Notes: generated by a model not told the origin, from the letters alone. Shown: positions 53,006 through 62,090, counted from the first letter of the stretch. The stretch is 64,000 nt of DNA from Comamonadaceae bacterium (GCA_947453965.1 CANGIQ010000012.1:1-64000); one strand, 5' to 3'. Translations and numbers: made by a program.

Positions 53006-54007
53006 GTGCTCACACTTTCTGTACTCGATCAATCCGTCGCTGCGTCTGGCCGAAGCCAAGACACAGCGCTTCGTCAATCGCTGGCCTTGGCGCAACAGTG
53101 CGAGGCCTGGGGTTACCACCGCTATTGGGTGAGCGAACACCACAGCCACCCCAGCATTGTGGGCACCGCGCCCGAGGTGTTGATGGCGGCCATCGCCGCG
53201 CGCACCCAACGCATTCGCCTGGGCAGTGCAGGCGTCATGCTGCCGCACTACGCGCCGCTCAAGGTGGCCGAGCAGTTTCGTGTGCTCGATGCCTTGGCAC
53301 CGGGTCGTATCGACCTCGGCGTGGGCCGCGCACCCGGCAGCGATGGCCGCACGGCGCAGTTGCTCAACCCTGACCGCCATGCGTCCGAAAACTTTCCGCA
53401 ACAAGTGATGGAATTGCAAGCCTGGGTGACGGGCGAGCCGATTCCGGCTGGGCACCCCGGTCATGGCGTGTTTGCCTACCCCAGCGGCCCCACCTCGCCT
53501 GATGTGTGGATGCTGGGCAGCTCTGATTACGGCGCGCAATTGGCCGCCCATTTGGGCTTGCCCTACGCATTTGCCTACTTCATCACCGACGGCCAGGGCG
53601 CCGGCAACGCCCTCAGCCTCTACCGCGCCAACTACCGTCCCAGCGAAGCCAATCCCAAGCCACGTGCCACGGTGTGCGTGTGGGCTTTGGCGGCTGACAC
53701 CGAAGACGAAGCTTGGCGTTTATTCCAAAGCCGCGCGCGCTGGCGCATGGACCGCAACCTGGGCCGCATTGGTCCCTTGTTACCGCCCGAGCAAGCGGTG
53801 CGTGACTACACCGCGTCTGAGCAAGTCGCGCTGGCTGAATTGCGCGCCAACGCCTTGGTGGGTAGCGCGCCCCAAGTGGCCGACAAACTGCGCCAACTTG
53901 CCGAACGCCTGAGCGTGGACGAGTTGGTGGTGATCACCTGGACACACGGGCCTGCGGCACAAGCGCGCTCGTATGAGTTGCTGGCGCGTGAGTTTGCGTT
54001 GGCCTGA
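53006..54007 (+). CDS. LLM class flavin-dependent oxidoreductase (GTG start)
   Basis: LSVLDQSVAASGRSQDTALRQSLALAQQCEAWGYHRYWVSEHHSHPSIVGTAPEVLMAAIAARTQRIRLGSAGVMLPHYAPLKVAEQFRVLDALAPGRIDLGVGRAPGSD. Confidence 0.93.
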   Translation: MLTLSVLDQSVAASGRSQDTALRQSLALAQQCEAWGYHRYWVSEHHSHPSIVGTAPEVLMAAIAARTQRIRLGSAGVMLPHYAPLKVAEQFRVLDALAPGRIDLGVGRAPGSDGRTAQLLNPDRHASENFPQQVMELQAWVTGEPIPAGHPGHGVFAYPSGPTSPDVWMLGSSDYGAQLAAHLGLPYAFAYFITDGQGAGNALSLYRANYRPSEANPKPRATVCVWALAADTEDEAWRLFQSRARWRMDRNLGRIGPLLPPEQAVRDYTASEQVALAELRANALVGSAPQVADKLRQLAERLSVDELVVITWTHGPAAQARSYELLAREFALA

Positions 54008-54068
54008 GCATCGCGCATGGTGAGTCATCTGAGTTTCAATTTTTCAACCTCTTCACTGGAGCCCCTCT

Positions 54069-55109
54069 ATGTTTTCAACCGCCATCGCCGGTAGCCTGCC
54101 CAAACCCGAATGGTTGGCCGAGACCAACAAACTCTGGCCCAAGTGGCAGGCCGAGGGCGACGCGCTGTTGCACGCCAAGGCCGATGCCACGCTTCTGTGG
54201 ATCAAAGCCCAAGAAGACGCGGGCCTGGATGTGATTGGCGACGGCGAGCAATCGCGCCAACACTTTGTGCATGGCTTTTTGGAGCAGGTCGAAGGAATCG
54301 ACTTTGAAAACAAAGTCACCATGGGCATTCGCAACAACCGCTACGACGCCCAAGTGCCGCAAGTCATCGCGCCCTTGAAGCTCAAAGGCCGTGTGCATGC
54401 GTTTGAAGCGCAGCTCGCCCGAGCCCACACCAAAAAGAAACTCAAGTTCACCTTGCCCGGCCCCATGACCATCGTCGACACCGTTGCTGACCGCTTCTAC
54501 GGCAAGGGTAAAGACGCTGTGCAAGGCCGCATCGATATGGCGTTTGCGTTCGCCGAGTTGCTCAACCAAGAAGCCTTGGCGCTGCAAGCCGATGGCGTGG
54601 ACATCATCCAGTTTGACGAGCCCGCGTTCAACGTCTACCTCGACGAAGCCGCTGACTGGGGTGTCAAAGCGCTGGAGCGCGCCGCGCAAGGCTTGACCTG
54701 CACCACCGCCGTTCACATTTGCTATGGCTACGGCATTGAAGCCAACAACAACTGGAAGAAGACCTTGGGCGATGAGTGGCGTCAATACGAAAAAGTGTTG
54801 CCCGCCTTGGCCAAGAGCAGCATCCAGCAAGTGAGCTTGGAGTGCTACCACTCGCATGTACCGCCTGAGATGATGGCGTTGCTTGAAGGCAAAGACGTGA
54901 TGGTGGGCGTGATTGATGTGGCCAGCGATGTGATTGAAACGCCAGAGCAAATTGCCGACACGATTGGCATGGCGTTGAAGTATGTGCCTAAGAACCGTTT
55001 GATTGCGTGCACCAACTGCGGTTTGGCGCCGATGAGTCGTGAGGTGGCTGTGAAGAAGCTGGAGGCTTTGGCTGCTGGTGCTGCTTTGGCTCGTCAACGT
55101 TACGCTTAA
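54069..55109 (+). CDS. Short MetE-like (catalytic-domain-only) methionine synthase, MesD-type candidate
   Basis: AGSLPKPEWLAETNKLWPKW..., VIGDGEQSRQHFVHGFLE, VDIIQFDEPAFNVYLDEA, VHICYGYGI, VSLECYHSHVPPE, CTNCGLAPMSREVAVKKL; lacks the MetE N-terminal domain. Confidence 0.85.
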   Translation: MFSTAIAGSLPKPEWLAETNKLWPKWQAEGDALLHAKADATLLWIKAQEDAGLDVIGDGEQSRQHFVHGFLEQVEGIDFENKVTMGIRNNRYDAQVPQVIAPLKLKGRVHAFEAQLARAHTKKKLKFTLPGPMTIVDTVADRFYGKGKDAVQGRIDMAFAFAELLNQEALALQADGVDIIQFDEPAFNVYLDEAADWGVKALERAAQGLTCTTAVHICYGYGIEANNNWKKTLGDEWRQYEKVLPALAKSSIQQVSLECYHSHVPPEMMALLEGKDVMVGVIDVASDVIETPEQIADTIGMALKYVPKNRLIACTNCGLAPMSREVAVKKLEALAAGAALARQRYA

Positions 55110-55120
55110 GTTTTTTTGCT

Positions 55121-55248
55121 CGTTGTTGGGGGGCGAGGGGTTTGGGCATCTGTTTACGCTCATCTCCCCCGATTCAGGCGAAGCCTGAATCTCCTCCTTG
55201 ACTTCGCTACAACAGATACCCAAACCCCTCTTTGCGCACGCGACAACG
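55121..55248 (-). repeat. Structured repeat element copy A (sense strand inferred minus)
   Basis: Outer arms 55135-55154/55211-55230 (20 bp, one non-Watson-Crick pair), distal arms CGTTGT/ACAACG, inner hairpin GATTCAGGC-GAA-GCCTGAATC (55171-55191), conserved strands 55155-55170 and 55192-55210. Confidence 0.85.
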
Positions 55249-55336
55249 CTTGCTCGCCTTTGGCTTTGCAAGCTACCAACTTCCCCGCTAGTGACAGAGG
55301 TCACTGCTGCTAGGCGTGTGTGTGCAAACCCATAGG

Positions 55337-55438
55337 CTCATGCAGCGTGGGTGTCTTGTGAAGCGAAGTAAAGGAGGAGAGAGGCGCATCGCGCCTCTCG
55401 GGGGACATGAGCGCAACAAGGCACCCACGCTGTATGAG
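55337..55438 (+). repeat. Structured repeat element copy B (inverted relative to A)
   Basis: Outer arms 55337-55359/55416-55438 (23 bp with G.U pairs), inner hairpin GAGAGGCGC-ATC-GCGCCTCTC (55379-55399), conserved strands 55360-55378 and 55400-55415. Confidence 0.87.
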
Positions 55439-55546
55439 TCGCCTCACGAGAAGGAGAACAACACGCAACATGAGCCGCCACACGTGGGCCACACGCAGCA
55501 CGACCCGCCCTAAGCCAACGAAACAATAGACCGAGCGAAAGAAAAG

Positions 55547-56056
55547 TTAAGCGCACCCGCCATCACCACAACTCCCACTGCCGTGAATCTCCTCGGCAGG
55601 CAAAGCCTCAGGCGCTGACACAACGCCGGTCGCAGCGTCATACCCCACCCGACGCAAATGCAGCGCCAAAGCCGCATCCATGGTCTGCGCGTGTTGCGGG
55701 AACCAAATGCCTAGCTCGTGAGCCATCTGACGCATCACCGCCATATCTCCTTTGTCACGGCCACGGCGCAGGCCTTCGCGCATCACCTCCAGCACCACGT
55801 TGTGCTGCATGGTGTGGCAATTGCTCGATGAAAACTTGGTGTCTGCCATCCATTTGTCTTCGCCGCCAAAGTGCTCTTCGGTGTGTGCAATCAAGGCGGC
55901 AAAGCGTTCGACCAAGGTGTCGTCATCGGCCAGCTTGGTGGTGGCCAACAGGTCGACAAACTCGCGGTGGGTGTCGTCCATGAAGTCGAGTTCCAGCGAC
56001 AGCGCATCAGACCAGGCCAAGGTGACTTCGCGGGTAGGGATGAGGGTGTCGGTCAT
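55547..56056 (-). CDS. Hemerythrin-domain protein
   Basis: LDFMDDTHREFVDLLATT, LIAHTEEHFGGEDKWM, HTMQHNVVLEVM, WFPQHAQTMDAALA; Cys-containing C-terminal tail. Confidence 0.88.
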   Translation of the reverse strand: MTDTLIPTREVTLAWSDALSLELDFMDDTHREFVDLLATTKLADDDTLVERFAALIAHTEEHFGGEDKWMADTKFSSSNCHTMQHNVVLEVMREGLRRGRDKGDMAVMRQMAHELGIWFPQHAQTMDAALALHLRRVGYDAATGVVSAPEALPAEEIHGSGSCGDGGCA

Positions 56057-56095
56057 GAGAACTCCAAATGAACTCCAAGGTAAGGCGCCAAGGAT

Positions 56096-56120
56096 AAACG
56101 GGCCCATGAAGGGCCCGTTT
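56096..56120 (-). terminator. Hairpin terminator after the thiolase gene
   Basis: AAACGGGCCC-ATGAA-GGGCCCGTTT. Confidence 0.7.
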
Positions 56121-56165
56121 GATCGGCGTCAACAAGGCGACCGAAATCGCCTTTCATCACCTGAT

Positions 56166-57347
56166 TTACATGCGCTCGAAGATCGCGGCAATGCCTTGGC
56201 CGCCACCGATACACATGGTCACCAAGGCGTATTTGCCGTTGATGCGTTGCAGCTCGTACAAAGCCTTGACCGTGATCAATGCACCTGTGGCGCCGATGGG
56301 ATGGCCCAAAGAAATGCCGGAACCGTTGGGGTTGACTTTGGCGGGGTCCAGGCCCAACTCTTTGCTCACGGCGCAGGCTTGTGCAGCGAAGGCTTCGTTG
56401 GCTTCGATCACGTCCATGTCGTTCGTGGTCAAGCCCGCTTTTTGCAACGCCAAGCGTGAGGCCGACACGGGGCCCATGCCCATGATCTTGGGGTCCAAGC
56501 CGGTGTGGGCATAAGACACCAAACGTGCCAAGGGCTTGGCGCCGCGTGCTTGGGCTGTTTTGGCTTCCATCAATACCACAGCGGCAGCCGCGTCGTTGAT
56601 GCCGGATGCGTTGCCCGCAGTCACGGTGCCGTTTTCTTTCAGGAACACGGGCTTGAGCTTGGCAAAGTCAGCCATCGTCGCGCCGGCGCGGAAGTGCTCG
56701 TCGGTGACGTAAGGCACATCGCCTTTTTTGCTCTTGAGCATGACGGGCGTGATTTGGTCTTTGAAGTAACCTGCCGCAGTGGCTTTTTCAGCGCGGTTGT
56801 GGCTCTCGACGGCAGCAGCGTCTTGCATGTCGCGGGTGATGCCGTATTTGGCAGCGACGTTTTCGGCAGTCACACCCATGTGGATGTTATGGAAGGGGTC
56901 ATGCAACGCGCCGACCATCATGTCGACCAGCTTGGCGTCGCCCATGCGGGTGCCCCAGCGCTGGGTCAGGTTGGCGTAGGGGCCGCGGCTCATGTTCTCG
57001 GCACCGCCGCCAACGGCCACGTCGCAGTCGCCCAGCATGATGGCTTGGCTGGCTGAAACGATGGCTTGCAAGCCCGAACCGCACAAACGGTTGACGTTGA
57101 AAGCGGGTGTGCCTTCGGCGCATCCGCCGTTGATGGCGGCCACGCGTGAGAGATACATGTCTTTGGGTTCGGTATTGAGCACATGGCCAAACACCACGTG
57201 GCCAACGTCTTTACCGTCCACATGGGCGCGGGCCAAAGACTCACGCACCACTTGGGCGGCCAATTCGGTGGGGGGAATGTCTTTGAGGCTGCCGCCATAC
57301 GTACCAATGGCGGTGCGCACACCGCTGACCACGACTACTTCACGCAT
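56166..57347 (-). CDS. Acetyl-CoA C-acetyltransferase / thiolase
   Basis: VSGVRTAIGTYGGSLKDIPPTELAAQVVRESL, NRLCGSGLQAIVSASQ, GHPIGATGALI, MCIGGGQGIAAIFERM. Confidence 0.94.
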   Translation of the reverse strand: MREVVVVSGVRTAIGTYGGSLKDIPPTELAAQVVRESLARAHVDGKDVGHVVFGHVLNTEPKDMYLSRVAAINGGCAEGTPAFNVNRLCGSGLQAIVSASQAIMLGDCDVAVGGGAENMSRGPYANLTQRWGTRMGDAKLVDMMVGALHDPFHNIHMGVTAENVAAKYGITRDMQDAAAVESHNRAEKATAAGYFKDQITPVMLKSKKGDVPYVTDEHFRAGATMADFAKLKPVFLKENGTVTAGNASGINDAAAAVVLMEAKTAQARGAKPLARLVSYAHTGLDPKIMGMGPVSASRLALQKAGLTTNDMDVIEANEAFAAQACAVSKELGLDPAKVNPNGSGISLGHPIGATGALITVKALYELQRINGKYALVTMCIGGGQGIAAIFERM

Positions 57348-57409
57348 GTTTGTCTCCAGTTGATAAAGTTTGAACCCGCATAGTTTGCACCGAATGGACT
57401 ACAGACGTC

Positions 57410-58081
57410 TTACGACAAGATGTAAGGCGGCGTCGCTGTCCATGGCGCAGGTACGCAAAAAGATTGCCATTCTTCGGTGAAAGGATGGGGGAAACCCAGT
57501 TCTTGGGCGTGCAACATCAGACGCGGGCTCATGGCCCGCACCTCTGGCGTGGCATACAGCGAGTCGCCCAGCATGGGGTGGCCAATGCTTTGCATGTGCA
57601 CGCGCAGTTGGTGGGTGCGCCCCGTGAAAGGCTCCAGCTCGATCAAGCTGGCGCTGTCGCTGGCTTCCAGGCAGCGCCACAGGCTGCGGCTGGGCTTGCC
57701 GTCGGGGTGAATGATGTGGATGGGGCGGCGCTCCCAGTCGAGCATGATGTTGCCCTCAACCGTGTGCCAGCCCTCGTTATTGGCTACGCTGCCAACAGGG
57801 GGCGTACGCAAATCGCCCGCTACCACGGCCATGTAGCGTTTTTTGACCAAACGGTTTTCAAACATGCGGCTGATGCGGCGCTGCGCTTCCAGGCCACGCG
57901 CCATGATCAGCAGGCCCGAAGTGTCTTGGTCCAGGCGGTGCACCACCAGTGCGTCGGGGTAGATGTCTTGCACGCGTTTGGACAGGCAGTCTTGTTTGTC
58001 GGGCCCACGACCGGGCACCGAGAGCAAACCGCTGGGTTTGTCGAGCACCAACAGGTACGCGTCTTCGTAAATCGGCGTCAT
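57410..58081 (-). CDS. RluA-family pseudouridine synthase
   Basis: MTPIYEDAYLLVLDKPSGLLSVPGR, VVHRLDQDTSGLLIMARGLEAQRRISRMFENRLVKKRYMAVV, LEPFTGRTHQLRVHMQSIGHPMLGDSLY. Confidence 0.94.
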   Translation of the reverse strand: MTPIYEDAYLLVLDKPSGLLSVPGRGPDKQDCLSKRVQDIYPDALVVHRLDQDTSGLLIMARGLEAQRRISRMFENRLVKKRYMAVVAGDLRTPPVGSVANNEGWHTVEGNIMLDWERRPIHIIHPDGKPSRSLWRCLEASDSASLIELEPFTGRTHQLRVHMQSIGHPMLGDSLYATPEVRAMSPRLMLHAQELGFPHPFTEEWQSFCVPAPWTATPPYILS

Positions 58082-58083
58082 CT

Positions 58084-58389
58084 TCAGAAAGCCGAGGCTT
58101 CGGGCTGGTCCAGCACCACGTTCGAGGTGGGGCGTGCCACGCAGGGCAACACATAGCCCTCGGTTTTTTCTTCGGGCGTGAGGCCAGGCCAATCGATGCT
58201 GTAGCTGACCTCGCCACTGACCAGGCGACAGATGCAGGTGCGGCAGGTGCCGTTGCGGCAAGAGCTGGGCAATTGCACGCGCGACATCTCGGCGGCTTCC
58301 AGCAAGGTCAGGTCGCCTTCAACGTCGTATTGCAAGTCAGCAGGCAACACCTTCACGGTGAAGAGTTGGAAATTCTCAGGCGCAGTCAT
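58084..58389 (-). CDS. 2Fe-2S plant-type ferredoxin
   Basis: VQLPSSCRNGTCRTCICRLVSGEVSYSID...VLPCVARPTSNVVLD. Confidence 0.9.
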   Translation of the reverse strand: MTAPENFQLFTVKVLPADLQYDVEGDLTLLEAAEMSRVQLPSSCRNGTCRTCICRLVSGEVSYSIDWPGLTPEEKTEGYVLPCVARPTSNVVLDQPEASAF

Positions 58390-58664
58390 GGCGTGTGGGG
58401 GAGCTGTTGTTCGGCTTTGTCGAGGACTAAACCCAGGTTGTCGAGCAAGTTGGTTTGGCTGAACGAACAGCTTTCTTCGCTGAACAAGGCGCTGGATTCC
58501 AGCCGATCGACCAAATTCAGCCAGACCTCTTCAAACTTGGGTGGCAAGGCTTTGAACACAGCCGGTTGGCTGCGTGCCGTGAGACAAAACGCCTGAGCGC
58601 TGACGCTGCCTGCACGCAAGGCAGACAGGGCTTCGCGCAAAACCGATGTGGACACAGAAGACAT
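58386..58664 (-). CDS. Small hypothetical protein
   Basis: 92 aa from ATG at 58664 (GTG at 58667 possible); overlaps flanking genes in an operon-like chain. Confidence 0.55.
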   Translation of the reverse strand: MSSVSTSVLREALSALRAGSVSAQAFCLTARSQPAVFKALPPKFEEVWLNLVDRLESSALFSEESCSFSQTNLLDNLGLVLDKAEQQLPHTP

Positions 58665-58804
58665 CACTTGTTCTTGAGCTTGCCGCGTGGCGCAACGTAG
58701 GTGGTGGGTGGGTTGGGACGGTCCGAGGTGGAGGTCTTGGGCGGTGACGTGTCCTTTTTAGGCTTCTTCGTCATCTTGTTGCTGTGTTGTTCGCCTTTGG
58801 CCAT
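58664..58804 (-). CDS. Small basic hypothetical protein, 46 aa (absent from the ORF track)
   Basis: MAKGEQHSNKMTKKPKKDTSPPKTSTSDRPNPPTTYVAPRGKLKNK*, TGATG overlap with the next gene. Confidence 0.7.
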   Translation of the reverse strand: MAKGEQHSNKMTKKPKKDTSPPKTSTSDRPNPPTTYVAPRGKLKNK

Positions 58805-58873
58805 ACATCGTCCTTGGTGGGTATCTCAACGTGAGATGCCTGTGATGGTAAGCCACTGCGATAGCATGCCCGC

Positions 58874-59545
58874 ATGACTGCCCATTTTGAAAGCGTGACA
58901 CACGCTGCGCTGTATCCCGATGCCTTTGACGTGGCAGCCCCTGTTGCATTGCCAGAACGTGATGTCTGGCCACGAAAATTGGGTGTGTTTGTGCGCAACG
59001 CGCCTGTGGCGGTTGAGGGCCCTGTTGACAGTGCTGCGACTGTGCGTGAACCAGGCGTGGGTCAGTTTGGTTTTGTGCCGCAATGGGTCAAATCAGCCTC
59101 AGATGCCAAACTGCGCTCGACCAAGATGGTCAACGCCCGCTCAGAAACGGTGACCACCTCAAACAACTTTCGCGATGCATGGCTGGCGGGCCAGCGTTGC
59201 ATTGTGCCCATGATGGCGTTTTTTGAAGACGATTGGCGCAGCGGCAAAGCCGTGCCCACGCGCATCACCCGTGTGGACGGCAAGCCCATGGGCGTGGCTG
59301 GCCTGTGGGAGCGTTGGGCCAAAGATGGGCAAGAAATCATCAGCTTCACGCTGCTCACCGTCAACGCCAACAGCCATGCCTTGCTGCACCGCTACCAACA
59401 CGATGGCAACGAAAAACGCATGCCCGTCATCTTGGGCGAAGGCGCGTATGACGCCTGGCTGAACACAAAACCAGACAAAGCACGTGAATTCATGCGTGCT
59501 TATTCGGCGCACTTGTTGACGGCGAATCCGGTCGAGAAAAAGTGA
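58874..59545 (+). CDS. SRAP (YedK/HMCES-like) family protein lacking the N-terminal Cys
   Basis: GFVPQWVK, MVNARSETVTTSNNFRDAWLAGQRCIVPMMAFFEDDW, GVAGLWERW, SFTLLTVNANS, KRMPVIL. Confidence 0.85.
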   Translation: MTAHFESVTHAALYPDAFDVAAPVALPERDVWPRKLGVFVRNAPVAVEGPVDSAATVREPGVGQFGFVPQWVKSASDAKLRSTKMVNARSETVTTSNNFRDAWLAGQRCIVPMMAFFEDDWRSGKAVPTRITRVDGKPMGVAGLWERWAKDGQEIISFTLLTVNANSHALLHRYQHDGNEKRMPVILGEGAYDAWLNTKPDKAREFMRAYSAHLLTANPVEKK

Positions 59546-59554
59546 GCTGAGACT

Positions 59555-61366
59555 TTATTTCGCCCAAGTGTCCTTCAAGCCCGTGATCTTGTTGAACACC
59601 AACTTGTCCCCCACATGGTCCACGCGGTCGGTCACAAAGTAGCCGTGGCGTTCAAACTGAAAGTGCGCACCTGCGGGCACGTGGGCCAATGACGGCTCCA
59701 CATAAGCCGTCACGACTTTCAGGCTGTCGGGGTTGAGGGCAGCGAGGAAGTCTTTGCCGCCTGCGTCGGGTTGTGCGTCGGTGAACAGGCGGTCATACAT
59801 GCGCACTTCGGCCTGCAGGCCGTCGTTCACGCCGACCCAGGTGATGGCGGCGCTGGCCTTGACGGTGGCGCTGCCGGGGGTGCCGCTCTTGGTGTCGGGG
59901 ATGACGGTGGCTTGCACTTGCGTGATCACACCGTTGGCATCCTTGGTGCAGCCTGTGCACTCAATGACGTAGCCGCCTTTGAGGCGCACCTTGTTGCCCG
60001 GGTAGAGGCGTTTGTAGCCTTTGGGTGGGACTTCGGCGAAGTCGTCACGCTCAATCCATACTTCTTTGCCAATTTTGAAATGGCGTGTGGGCACTTCCAT
60101 GCCTTCTTCCACGTGAGGCAGGGCAGGTTGTGTGCAAGGTTCTAAGTGGCCCACACCCATTACCTCGTCCCAGTTGGTGAGCACGAGTTTGACAGGGTCG
60201 AGCACGGCCATCGCGCGGTGCGCGGTGTTCTCCAGCGTTTCGCGCAAGCAGCCTTCGAGGGTGCTGTAGTCAATCCAGCTGTCGCTCTTGGTCACGCCAA
60301 TGCGTTCGGCAAACAGTTGCAAGCTCTCGGGTGTGTAGCCACGGCGGCGCAGGCCGACGATGGTGGGCATGCGGGGGTCGTCCCAGCCGCTGACCTTGCC
60401 CTCAACAACCAGTTGCGCGAGTTTGCGCTTGCTGGTGATGACGTAGGTGAGGTTGAGGCGCGAGAACTCGTATTGCTTCGGGCTCGGCGCAGCCAGCAAG
60501 CCACTCTCACACAAGCGCTCCATCAACCAGTCGTAGAACGGGCGTTGGTCTTCAAATTCCAGCGTGCAGATGCTGTGGGTGATTTGCTCCAGCGCGTCTT
60601 CGATGGGATGAGCAAAGGTGTACATCGGGTAGATGCACCAGGTGTCGCCCGTGTGGTGGTGGGTGGCGCGGCGAATGCGGTAGATGGCCGGGTCGCGCAG
60701 GTTGATGTTGGGCGAGGCCATGTCAATCTTGGCGCGCAGCACGGCAGCGCCGTCGGCCAACTTGCCGTCGCGCATGTCACGAAAGCGCGCGAGGTTTTCA
60801 GCGGGTGTGCGGCTACGGAAAGTACTGTTCACACCAGGTTTTCCAAAGTCGCCACGGTTGACACGCATTTCTTCGGCGCTTTGCTCGTCCACGTAAGCGT
60901 GGCCAGCTTCGATCAGTGTCTCGGCGGCACGGTACATGAAGTCGAAGTAGTCGCTGGCTTGGTAGGGCGCCGCGCTGCCGGGTGCTTGCCCAATTTGGGC
61001 CCAGTCAAAGCCCAACCATTTCACCGCGTCAATGATGGAGTTGACGTATTCGGTGTCTTCTTTTTCGGGGTTGGTGTCGTCAAAGCGCAGGTGGCACACG
61101 CCGCCGTAGTCGCGCGCGAGGCCAAAGTTGATGCAAATGCTTTTGGCATGGCCCACATGCAAGTAACCATTGGGCTCGGGCGGAAAGCGGGTGCGAATCT
61201 TGGCCGGGTCTGGCTCGCCTTGGGCGTGGTGGGCGGCGTCACCGGGGCTGCCTGCCCAGCGGCGATTGGCGTAAGTGCCTTGGGCCAAATCGTTTTCGAT
61301 GATTTGGCGCAAAAAATTGCTGGGCTTGTGCTCTTGTTCTGTGGCTGGGGTCGCGGGTTTCGTCAT
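59555..61366 (-). CDS. glnS: Glutaminyl-tRNA synthetase
   Basis: TRFPPEPNGYLHVGHAKSICINFGLARDYGGVCHLRFDDTNPEKEDTEYV, LAQLVVEGKVSGWDDPRMPTIVGLRRRGYTPE. Confidence 0.97.
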   Translation of the reverse strand: MTKPATPATEQEHKPSNFLRQIIENDLAQGTYANRRWAGSPGDAAHHAQGEPDPAKIRTRFPPEPNGYLHVGHAKSICINFGLARDYGGVCHLRFDDTNPEKEDTEYVNSIIDAVKWLGFDWAQIGQAPGSAAPYQASDYFDFMYRAAETLIEAGHAYVDEQSAEEMRVNRGDFGKPGVNSTFRSRTPAENLARFRDMRDGKLADGAAVLRAKIDMASPNINLRDPAIYRIRRATHHHTGDTWCIYPMYTFAHPIEDALEQITHSICTLEFEDQRPFYDWLMERLCESGLLAAPSPKQYEFSRLNLTYVITSKRKLAQLVVEGKVSGWDDPRMPTIVGLRRRGYTPESLQLFAERIGVTKSDSWIDYSTLEGCLRETLENTAHRAMAVLDPVKLVLTNWDEVMGVGHLEPCTQPALPHVEEGMEVPTRHFKIGKEVWIERDDFAEVPPKGYKRLYPGNKVRLKGGYVIECTGCTKDANGVITQVQATVIPDTKSGTPGSATVKASAAITWVGVNDGLQAEVRMYDRLFTDAQPDAGGKDFLAALNPDSLKVVTAYVEPSLAHVPAGAHFQFERHGYFVTDRVDHVGDKLVFNKITGLKDTWAK

Positions 61367-61394
61367 CCCCTGATTTTAGGCGGCTACACGGGCT

Positions 61395-62082
<688 letters not shown>

Positions 62083-62090
<8 letters not shown>

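Noticed and set aside
54075-55304. 409-aa minus-strand ORF running through the MetE-like gene and repeat copy A
   Set aside because: Mostly antisense to a well-supported gene; its start region is just the structured repeat.
55121-55438. CRISPR array or IS inverted repeats
   Set aside because: Only two copies in inverted orientation, no spacers, no transposase between them; helices covary rather than being identical termini.
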